This document shows, piece after piece, positions 56,438 to 64,000 of a DNA stretch of 64,000 nt. The stretch is from Perkinsus olseni (Eukaryota; Perkinsozoa; Perkinsida; Perkinsidae), in contig JABANP010000089.1 in NCBI GenBank assembly GCA_013115135.1, positions 1-64,000 on the forward strand. Direction: 5' to 3'. Each line of letters opens with the position of its first letter. Positions within the stretch are counted from its first letter, which is position 1. A program made the position numbers and the translations under genes. The notes beneath the pieces are model-generated. The model was not told where the DNA came from. It ran no database searches and was given only the letters and a program-made list of their open reading frames with translations.

Positions 56438-57568
56438 GGCGGATCGCCAAGAAAAATACTCGACGCCTTTACCAGGATTGCTTGCCCGCGGTTCTGGTAA
56501 TATCGATCAGAATGGCGTGCGCTAACTTGACTGCGCATTATCCTGACAGGCTGAATGGCCAAAAGGGTATTCGGGAGCTCAACCGAACGGGCCATCGAGG
56601 GTCCCCTCGGAGGAGGCTATTCGGTGTCGGACATGTCACGCGTGCGTTCGAGATAAGTCTAGTGATGGCTCATCAGTGATGAGTCATCACTACCAATGGT
56701 AGTCTACCATCACTGCTGATATAAGTATGACGAGTGGGAAATCTAGTTGTTAAGATGAATTGAGCCTCTTCCGTTCGCGATATTCTGACGTATACGGCAG
56801 CCTCAGAGTCCCTTCACTGATTCCGCTCGGATTGCGTGCATGCATTGCTTCGTGATTGGTCACAAGCCTATCAACTAGTCTCTTTCGCATCTTAGATTCG
56901 GTTGACGTTATGCTTTGTGTGGTATTCGAGTTCTTCACCGGTTAACAAGTGCCGCTAATCCCATTTTGCTCCTCTCAGAGCTCACAGACAAACTCTCTCA
57001 AATTGTCAATTTCCTATCGAGGTTCCCTCGTTTCGATACTCACAGTCATTCTTCGTCTGCGACACCCGGCACTCCATCTGCGGCCCAGATTCTGAGCACT
57101 TCCCCACACAAAGTATTCAACGAAATTCGTCTTGAGTCTAGTCGAGTAACGAACAGAAGGGGTGCCCAGGCTCCAACTCGAAGACGCCGGGCCTGCGAAA
57201 CACGTTCGTCGATGGGAGTTCACAAGCGCCGAGTTTTGTTCATAGGAGTTAGTTATGATAAAGCCAAATGCAAGACTCGCACATTTCGCAGAACTCCCAC
57301 GGTGGGAGTTTACTCACTCACGAGAACACAACAATTGAGAAGCTGCATCGACATGATTACCTTCACTGAAGATTCTTCAGTACATCAACAACGACAACAA
57401 CAACAACAACATCCTGTTTTCCGTATGTTGTCGTCTGTTGATGACCATACAGGAGTCCAGAATATCGATAACTATGAATCCCTTCATCATGCATAGAAGG
57501 GTCGATTTGGTTGAAAAGCTACTCACTCTGCTAGACTGTCTGTCGGGGTGTAGACGGCCAGAAAGTAT
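56438..57568. other. Intergenic, 1.1 kb, with a 31-bp palindrome
   Basis: I see no convincing gene. A near-perfect palindrome (AGTGATGGCTCATC and its complement) lies at 56661-56691, followed by a smaller hairpin at about 56694-56712. A CAACAA triplet run occurs near 57388-57412. Short frames here have no recognisable domains. Confidence 0.5.
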
Positions 57569-58780
57569 TCATCCCTGAGTCTCCTTCTCTTTGGACTGCA
57601 ACCGAGTACCACTAGTAGCCCTCACCGCCGTTTCCGAAGCCGCATGGAAAACTCCGCACAAATGATCAAAGTCTCCGAAGTGTTGGATAAGAAGCTTCAT
57701 GGTAGCCGAGCATACCTCCTCGAGCTCCTCGATCGGAAGCTCGGTAGATGCGGTGTTAATGTTGTACCTTTCCCATGCTGAGAAACAATGTTTCATCGGC
57801 ACCGACTCTTCGTCATCGTCTTCTTCAGGAAGACTTCTGACTTCATCGCCGTTGTCATCAAGAAAATCTCCATCCTCTTCATCATAAGGCGAATCGTCAG
57901 GTATGGAGTCACCGTAATCATCAGGCTGAAACTTTATCTCACTCGCCGCTATATCTAGTCTGTCTTTTAATCGCCGTATACTGCTGATATCGATCACCCT
58001 GAGCGGGTCCAGGGCGGTGTTGTTCGGGAGGGTATGCTCGTCGAAACGGAATTCGGAGAAGTTCCCTCCTTGTGACCACTTCACGTACCTCACCATCTTG
58101 CGCGTGAAATAATCGTACCTGTAACACGAGAGGAAAAACAATAATGAAGTAAATTCACGAAATCATTTTCAGTGATTTTCAGCATCCGTCACCTCTACTA
58201 AACATTCGGGAGCACTCACGTTGTATAAAATGCAGACCGGTTGTTAGTCTCGGGGCATTCAATACTGCTTGCATAGACAATACTATCCCGAACTTGCATG
58301 GTAAGCTCCGCTCGGGGATCAGCCGCGATATTGTCGTAGCGGCAGAAAGTCACGTTTACTTCGGTGTCGAAATATGACGCTTTGCTCCACGCAGGATAAC
58401 CCTGAGGGCGAAAGACACGTTGAACGACGCAGTCGGACAGCGTGAATGCTACACAACATGCTTCTCACAACCAACAACCTCTGCTGGCAGTTTAAAGAAG
58501 GTTCAAGTATGATAAACTTGCGCGTGAAAGGTTCACCAGAGGTGGTGTAGAGAAGGGAGCTATTATCGGCAACCAAAAGTTCCTATCGGCTAGCATACTC
58601 AATCGAAAAAGCTATTACATAAGTGAGGAGGTCGGGAGCGATTGCACCGATGGCAGCAACTTGAGGGAAGTTACAGAGTGCTGCAGCCGCAGTTGAAGTA
58701 CTGACGATGAGTTGTTCTGGTGACATTAAGGTAACCAGTAGATAATGATAGCATTCGGGATTCTCTCCCGGTTGATCCAA
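57569..58780 (-). CDS. Unrecognised acidic protein, multi-exon
   Basis: The last exon (about 58130-57569) gives YFTRKMVRYVKWSQGG, then a strongly acidic middle (DDSPYDEEDGDFLDDNG, PEEDDDEESVP) and a helical end. Upstream exons read DCVVQRVFRPQGYPAWSKAS, VNVTFCRYDN and VYASSIECPETNNRSAFYTT (donor GTGAGT near 58222), with cysteines and NxS/T sites compatible with secretion. A hydrophobic N-terminal candidate (LTYVIAFSIEYAS) starts near 58780 or 58726. No family is recognised. Confidence 0.5.
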
Positions 58781-59381
58781 CTGCCCTGTCCTTTGCTCAC
58801 GTGCTAATACTCCCCGTCTTCGAGCTACTTGTATGGAATGGAATTCTGTTCATGTGCACGTGGAAGGCGCTCGCCAAGAAGGGCGACACACTTCGCTGGT
58901 AGTCAATCAGTAAGTGACTGCGAGGCTGCTGAGCTCCGGGGGGCCTTGCTTGGCTGTCGAAACAGGTGTTGTGAAGCGCTGTTTAAGGAACAGGAAAGGG
59001 CATCCTGCTCTGGAAAGAGTCAATAAGGTTGTTGGGAGCTTCGGATACTCGGCATCACCCGAATGCCTCTCATTCGTCGAACTGGAGTACCTGAAGTAGT
59101 GTTAGATCCAAACCCGCGTAGTAGGCGAACTCAATGCCCGTGAATTAGGGAATAATAGTAATAATACCTAACTCCAACCTAATGGTTGGATTGTCCAGCA
59201 TGCACCGTGACGGTTTCAAGTATCCAATGGCGAGCGAGTGATGCAATAGAATGATATGAGTAACGCACGCAGAAGATACAACTGGACTAATATCATCAGT
59301 ATCTAACACGCCCCCCTCTCGATGCGAAGCATCGCAGAGACAAGCAACCTTCTCCATGACGACTGGCCACTGAAAGAAACA
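58781..59381. other. Spacer beside retroelement, no gene seen
   Basis: About 600 bp downstream of the retroelement integrase stop. It could contain that element's 3' untranslated region or LTR, but its partner LTR is not in the window, so this cannot be tested here. Confidence 0.35.
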
Positions 59382-60138
59382 TTACCTGTCAGAGAGATCA
59401 TCTTGTTGAGGAGGGTCACGATCATACCGAACCATAGGAACCACGTTGCGAATGTTCTCGATGCTGGTGGTGCCGTTGGGATGGACGATGCGAATGCGGT
59501 TAGTGCTCACTCTTTCCTTCACATGCCCCAATGAAAACGCTGGTGCTAGCTTGCGCGGTACTCCGGTGTAGACCAGTACTGGTGATGAAACATAAAAGGG
59601 CTCGTTGTCGTGGTCGGCCACAGGTCGTTTATTCACCGGTCTCAGCTCGGAGTTGCGCTTCTTGACGATGGACCACATGTGGCTGAGGTAGATGTTGCGG
59701 GCCTTGCGAACAACTGCATACGGCACCCAAGGTGTCAATGTTCTCAGAGTGCTGACATCAGTGAAGGAGTCCGCCCGAGTATGGCCGAAGGCCAACATGC
59801 CACTAGTCAAGGGGATCTCCCTCGCTCCTTCGAGCGTGTAGACGCCGATGGGGAGGGAGTTGTGCAGCAAGGTCACCTCGTCGTAGATGTCCTGGCGTTG
59901 GCTAGGGGTCAAACCACCAACTCGGCCCCCATCGTGCCTCAGTAAAGCCCGGAGCATGTTGAGGGCCGTGCGATGGTGTCTCTCGTTGGAGCCCGACCAA
60001 GGAGCATAGCGGGGTTGGGGTCGTAGTTCGCACCGTAGTTCTTGTAGAAGTCGCTGACGAAATTTCTCGGACCGGAAGTACCCTGCCTGGTCGGTGTACA
60101 AATAGCGGATACCTCCCACACAGCGCTTAACTCTCTTG
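59382..60138 (-). pseudogene. Retroelement integrase core and C-terminal part
   Basis: TDQAGYFRSEKFR and APWSGSNERHHRTALNMLR match the rve integrase core (D...E of the catalytic triad, with the E in SNERHHR). KARNIYLSHMWSIVKKRN and PRKLAPAFSLGHVKERVS resemble the C-terminal DNA-binding tail. The frame is cut at its 5' side by the mini-LTR element inserted at 60144. Confidence 0.75.
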
Positions 60139-60143
60139 AGGGC

Positions 60144-60276
60144 TGTTGACCAATACCTTGGTCACTTGCTCTCTTACTCGATCCTCTAACCCTCTTGTGC
60201 GATTCCACCATGGATTACGCTCTTGTGTGAGCTGTTACAACACCCTCATCCCTTGTTGAGCCTCAGTCATGGCACA
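60144..60276 (+). repeat. 5' LTR of mini retrotransposon
   Basis: 133 bp, starts TG and ends CA, identical to 61290-61422. Confidence 0.95.
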
Positions 60277-60790
60277 TGGTGGAGAACCCGGGCCTCTTCT
60301 CGAGTTCCTCGGCCTTGACTCCGTCGAAGCTCTACACTACTTGACCCCTGTTGACTTGGACGAGCACCTCCGAGCTCAAGACGCCTCGCCTGCTATGAAA
60401 GCGGCGATGCGCCGACTTTTTCAGCTTCACTGCAAGCCCTTTTGTACTTCAACCTCAAGTACTACTTCTCTCTCCCGCCCCCCCAGGCCCCCTTGCCTGC
60501 CTCCGTGGGCGCACAGAACCCGAGTCTCCTCCTCACCTACGACCTCAGCCTCTCTGGCACTGACCACGTCCCTGCCAACACTCCCACAACGTTCCTTGCC
60601 GCTTACTGTGGCCGCACTGATGACCGGCCGCCCTATCTCCACAAGCACAATCCTGCCAGCTCCACCCCACAACCTTCTACTTCGCCTTCCCCTACCACTA
60701 TGGTTTGCGTTGCCGACTCCGCCCATGCCGCCCCCTCACCTGCTGATTGCACCGTACGGTCTCCAGCCTTCGGTTCCTCTCGCCTTGTGA
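60269..60790 (+). CDS. Mini-element ORF1, gag-like N-terminus
   Basis: It starts at the ATG spanning the last bases of the 5' LTR (MAHGGEPGPLLEFLG). The first 55 residues (LDSVEALHYLTPVDLDEHLR and on) look like a folded helical segment. The rest is Pro/Ser-rich in this frame. ORF2 overlaps it in the -1 frame from 60442, so the useful reading may pass from ORF1 to ORF2 by -1 frameshifting. It has no RT or integrase. The assignment as gag-like is inference from position. Confidence 0.5.
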   Translation: MAHGGEPGPLLEFLGLDSVEALHYLTPVDLDEHLRAQDASPAMKAAMRRLFQLHCKPFCTSTSSTTSLSRPPRPPCLPPWAHRTRVSSSPTTSASLALTTSLPTLPQRSLPLTVAALMTGRPISTSTILPAPPHNLLLRLPLPLWFALPTPPMPPPHLLIAPYGLQPSVPLAL

Positions 60791-61038
60791 TTGACACTGG
60801 TTGCTCCCACTCTCTCCTTTCTCACGATGCCGCGCTCCATCTTCAACGTCATATCGGCAACCGCTCTACTACTCTGGCACTTGACCCCGTTGCTACTCCC
60901 TGCAGCCGATATGCCGGTCTCTCGCCTTGTCCCACTACGACCCTTCCCCACCCAACCCACGACCCCTATGGCTACTGTGACGACAACGCTTATGACACTC
61001 TTCCTGTGCCCATTCACGACGATTACGACACGGACTAA
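60442..61038 (+). CDS. Mini-element ORF2, aspartic protease-like segment
   Basis: It contains LVIDTGCSHSLLS, a retropepsin-type DTG active-site motif in the expected hydrophobic setting, followed by a short unrelated tail. It overlaps ORF1 in the -1 frame. A protease with no polymerase suggests the element descends from a larger one and uses enzymes in trans. Confidence 0.55.
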   Translation: MYFNLKYYFSLPPPQAPLPASVGAQNPSLLLTYDLSLSGTDHVPANTPTTFLAAYCGRTDDRPPYLHKHNPASSTPQPSTSPSPTTMVCVADSAHAAPSPADCTVRSPAFGSSRLVIDTGCSHSLLSHDAALHLQRHIGNRSTTLALDPVATPCSRYAGLSPCPTTTLPHPTHDPYGYCDDNAYDTLPVPIHDDYDTD

Positions 61039-61271
61039 CACCTGCCTATCGCTAACCCCTCATCGATGATTAGTATCCGTTGTATACTTTCACTCTACGT
61101 GTTATTTACTTCAACACAACAAACCGTTTGTGATGATCCGCTATTTATTCTTATACGATATATTGTAAACCTTCTTATCAATTACCTGCTATGTATACAC
61201 ATTTTGCATCCCACTCCATTTTGATGATTAATTGCGCTTCACATGTCTTGACCGATGAACACACACTTTTT

Positions 61272-61289
61272 AAAAAAAGGGGGGGAGGA
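61272..61289 (+). promoter_or_regulatory. Polypurine tract of mini retrotransposon
   Basis: AAAAAAAGGGGGGGAGGA directly abuts the 3' LTR, the expected site for plus-strand DNA priming. Confidence 0.9.
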
Positions 61290-61422
61290 TGTTGACCAAT
61301 ACCTTGGTCACTTGCTCTCTTACTCGATCCTCTAACCCTCTTGTGCGATTCCACCATGGATTACGCTCTTGTGTGAGCTGTTACAACACCCTCATCCCTT
61401 GTTGAGCCTCAGTCATGGCACA
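61290..61422 (+). repeat. 3' LTR of mini retrotransposon
   Basis: 133 bp, identical to the 5' LTR at 60144-60276. Confidence 0.95.
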
Positions 61423-61875
61423 AGGGCTCGGATGATATTGTCGATGTTCTCACCGTCGTCGTCGAGATGCTTCCAGCAGACGTGCCGGGTAGCTCTGCAT
61501 TGTACTGTGAGTAGCTTGGAGTGATCTCCGAGGGAGAGGACATCACAGGTTGCGTAGCTGTAGGGTGCCAACTTGAACATCTCGTCAGCTGAGGTGTCGC
61601 CCATTCCACAAGGGACGGACCATGTCCGGGTAGAGTGTAAGATCTTGCACGTGATGCAATTATTGATGGTAGATTTGACCGTGCGTATCAGGGACTGGAC
61701 ATGGAATAGCTTGACCCTGGATGCTGTGGTAGGGAGACAACCATGGCGACAGCTACGGTGGGCTGACAGCACGATCTTCTTGATGAACTGGACGTTGGTA
61801 GGTGGAATCCATGGTTGCAACACCACTTCTCCCGTTGGCAAGCCGCAGCGGTAAGCCAAGACCTTAGCGAGCCCA
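61423..61875 (-). pseudogene. Retroelement integrase N-terminal (zinc-binding) part
   Basis: LSAHRSCRHGCLPTTASRVK and TINNCITCKILHSTR fit the H-H-C-C zinc-binding module before an integrase core, and the segment ends ENIDNIIRAL, cut by the mini-LTR insertion. It continues in frame with the 59382-60138 piece once that insertion and one AGGGC are removed. Confidence 0.7.
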
Positions 61876-61883
61876 GTGGGGTC

Positions 61884-62472
61884 CAGGGTGCACCAATGTC
61901 CTGCAAAATAAAAAAATAATTTTCCGCAAGAAAATTGTGCAAAATACTTGCAAAATGCGCAAAATAGCCGTAAAATACGAAAAATTTTCCTGTCGCCTCT
62001 GTCGAGGCGACCGAGGCTATCCGAGTGCTACTAGGGCGATGCAGGTGATCACGGAAGGAGCAGGCAACGCTACGCTTATCGTGGGGCATCACGAGCACGC
62101 GTGGCCCGCATAAACAACTTCCGAACCATATGCAACGCAACGTACTCGTCGAGCAGCGCATGAACTTAGCGCGCGCCCGTCTGATCGATGGCAATTTGCA
62201 TCGAGTCGCATCGCAAGGCCTGCCGCGAGGAAAACAAGTGTACAGCGCTATTACCATCGTTGATATAACTGCCAATGACGCAAACGGGCGAAGGTGATGA
62301 CTCTTAGGTACCCGGTCCACTTGTGTACGCTCGAGGCTCAAATTTTGGGCATTTTTTGGCATTTTTCGCATTTTTCCTATTTTTCCTATTTTTCGCCTAT
62401 TATTTTTCTTGCCGCAAATTGCGGCAAAATTGCAGATGGACAATGTCCAAATTTGGACAGTGGTTCACCCTG
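61884..62472. mobile_element. hAT-type MITE, 589 bp, with 8-bp target duplication
   Basis: The termini are inverted repeats CAGGGTGCACCAATGTCC (left) and the complement of CAGGGTGAACCACTGTCC (right), 16 of 18 matching, starting CAGGG as hAT elements do. The 8-bp duplication GTGGGGTC occurs at 61876-61883 and 62473-62480, the hAT hallmark. Subterminal regions are AT-rich with repeated GCAAAAT-like motifs. No transposase frame is present, so it is non-autonomous. Confidence 0.93.
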
Positions 62473-62480
62473 GTGGGGTC

Positions 62481-63998
62481 GACAACATCCCAGGACAGGC
62501 CCTTCTTGCTTTTGATGTCCAGCAAGGAGTTGCCGTTGACGGTGCTGACTTGTGCCGAGTGAGCAGCACACCATACATCCTCTTGGCTCCAAGCCTGGTC
62601 CCAGTCACAGTCGAGGGTTGTAGCATTGGGGCGTTTAGCATTAGACCGAAGGACCGAGAGAACCGATCGCAGTGAATGGACTCGTTGTAGCACCGAGTCG
62701 ACGTCCCACGAGTCACCGGCAATAATCTCGATCAGTGGCTCAGTCGCTGGATCTGGTGCCGGGGGAATCTGATAGAGATCATCACGGATTGTAAAGACAC
62801 TATCGACAGCACGACAGACGTCATCGCAAACATTCAATGAATCAAAAGTCAAGGACGCTATCATAGAAGACGACGGTTGGCGATCATGGGTGTGAGGTAC
62901 TATACCTTTAAGATGGTTGTCATCCTCTATTAGACAGCAGCAAGAGTCGAAGTCACCTTCTAGGTCCTTCTCGAGCCCTATTGCGTTCTCCGGGGAGAAA
63001 CTCGGCAGCTCCTCTCTTAAGAGAGAAGACACCGTAGATGAAGCGTTGGCGATGAGCCGTACTTCGTCGTGAGGAATGGACTCGACCCAGCAGCAGTGAT
63101 CTTCAGTAGACTCACCTTCGTTGTTGGAGATAGTCAGCTGTGATGGCTTGATGTCATCAGTTTTCTTGTAGGAGGCCACGAGCTCACCCAGCCGAGTCGT
63201 CGCCGTACCAGTCTTGACAGGTCTATCCAACAGCCGGCTTGCCGAATCAGCGTAGTGGTTAGCGACCCCGGCCAAGTGTGATACAGGCAACCGACCGTAC
63301 TGCCTGATGACTTTCAGCTCCTCGGAGATAGAGTCGATAAGGCGGATGATAGCTCGCGGTTCTAGGATCTTGGAGCTCTGCAACTTCAGAACAGCATCGT
63401 CGTTAGACAGCCAACTGCAGCTAGACTTGTTGTCGGTGCGGAAGTCGACATGGAAGGTCAAAGGAGACCATTCATCAGATGCCGTCAAAGTGGTGCGGTG
63501 ATAGGAGACCAGCTCCGCCGCACGACGAAGACCCTGCAGGCACATCAATAGTTCTCTCCTGTTGGATGAGTAGGAGACCTGACGGGCTGAGAAGCGATAC
63601 ACGTCTTGGAGGATGATGTCGTCGTTTATCCTGATCACCGTGGCACCACTATAGAGTGAGGCGTCGGTCTCAACGATGATGGTGATCTCAGCTTGCCCCT
63701 TAGCTCGAAGAGGAGATATGTGACTGCATGATGACGACGCCGCGCAGACTTCTCTCGCCCACAGGACCACAGCTTCGAAGGCTTGCTGCTCCGTAGGAGC
63801 CATAGAGGTCAAGTCACACGGTTGGTTCCAAGAGGAGGTAGGGAAGTTTCTGGCGATGATAACCTTCAAGAGGTCGCTGATAAGCCGTCGTTCCCCATGG
63901 ACTCGCCCTTGGTCGAAGCTCAGCATACCCCCGACCGAGAAGATGTCGACTTTGCTCGGCCGCTGAGCCAAGACCGGATCCTTGTTGAGGAAGTCCAT
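62481..63998 (-). pseudogene. Retroelement RNase H region (continues beyond window)
   Basis: IIVETDASLYSGATVIRIND, SSNRRELLMCLQGLRRAAEL, FRTDNKSSCSWLS and VANHYADSASRLL give the D, E, D, D residues of a retroelement RNase H. About 200 codons of connector follow before the hAT insertion. The frame is open to the window edge, so the upstream reverse transcriptase is presumably outside. Confidence 0.8.
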
Positions 63999-64000
63999 CG

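Larger units (their letters stand above)
60139..61427 (+). mobile_element. Mini LTR retrotransposon, 1,279 bp, with 5-bp target duplication
   Basis: Two identical 133-bp LTRs (60144-60276 and 61290-61422), each TGTTGACC...GGCACA, flank a 1,013-bp interior. A primer-binding-type TGGTGGAGAACCC follows the 5' LTR. An 18-nt polypurine tract (61272-61289) directly precedes the 3' LTR. The target duplication AGGGC occurs at 60139-60143 and 61423-61427. Identical LTRs imply a recent insertion. The interior lacks reverse transcriptase and integrase, so the element is non-autonomous. Confidence 0.95.
59382..64000 (-). mobile_element. LTR retrotransposon pol region, interrupted, continues past window end
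   Basis: On the minus strand, RNase H (63998-62481), the integrase zinc-binding part (61875-61423) and the integrase core with C-terminus (60138-59382) follow in the order of an LTR retrotransposon pol. Two later insertions (a hAT MITE and a mini-LTR element) split it. Removing each insertion plus one target-site copy restores the same frame across the junction, so the element was open when hit. The reverse transcriptase would lie beyond base 64000. The clade is unclear. Confidence 0.8.

Overview
The window is nuclear DNA from a protist, most likely an alveolate and possibly a perkinsozoan (Perkinsus-like). This is inferred from gene content and intron style, not from any marker sequence. Genes are dense, on both strands, and cut by many very short GT-AG introns (about 40-67 nt). 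Several genes point to a flagellated cell: a DNAI7/CASC1-like axonemal dynein factor, Sfi1-type centrin-binding repeats, a NEK kinase and a CEP164-type WW protein. Most genes had to be assembled by hand from exon pieces by matching splice sites, phase and protein family, so exon limits and some starts are approximate.

Layout. 1-6.2 kb: two copies of a ~1.1-1.3 kb repeat, each with a 26-bp minisatellite, flank a truncated Sfi1-like gene copy (minus) and a zinc-finger/C2-domain gene (minus). 6.4-22.8 kb, plus strand: a PNUTS-like nuclear PP1 regulator, DNAI7-like, an FHA/coiled-coil protein with acidic-aromatic C-terminal repeats, an oxidoreductase-like (OXLD1-type) protein, an unrecognised gene, and the rRNA-processing HEPN nuclease LAS1. 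23-37 kb, minus strand: a longer Sfi1-like gene, a WW/B-box zinc protein, an unrecognised gene, a NEK kinase, and a very unusual multidomain truncated-haemoglobin gene with eight globin units. 37.8-46.7 kb, plus strand: an organellar EF-P-like gene, a 28-bp minisatellite, and two 5'-nucleotidase-family paralogues. 47-58.7 kb, minus strand: a NO VEIN-type (DUF3883) nuclease-fold protein, a second C2 gene, GMP synthase, RAE1, RNase H2 subunit A, and an unrecognised acidic protein. 59.4-64 kb: an LTR retrotransposon pol region (minus, running off the window edge) broken by two nested insertions, a 1.28-kb mini-LTR element with identical LTRs and a 589-bp hAT-type MITE, both with target-site duplications.

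The most interesting object is the poly-globin gene at 31.0-37.3 kb: eight tandem truncated globin domains, each keeping its proximal histidine, joined by a repeated linker. Other points of interest are a recurrent GC-rich 12-mer inside several short introns, altered metal-site motifs in the 5'-nucleotidase pair plus signs of gene conversion, and a segmental duplication in which the shorter Sfi1-like copy is open while the longer one carries four frame-breaking indels. Several genes show single-base frame breaks. Without reads I cannot tell assembly error from decay.
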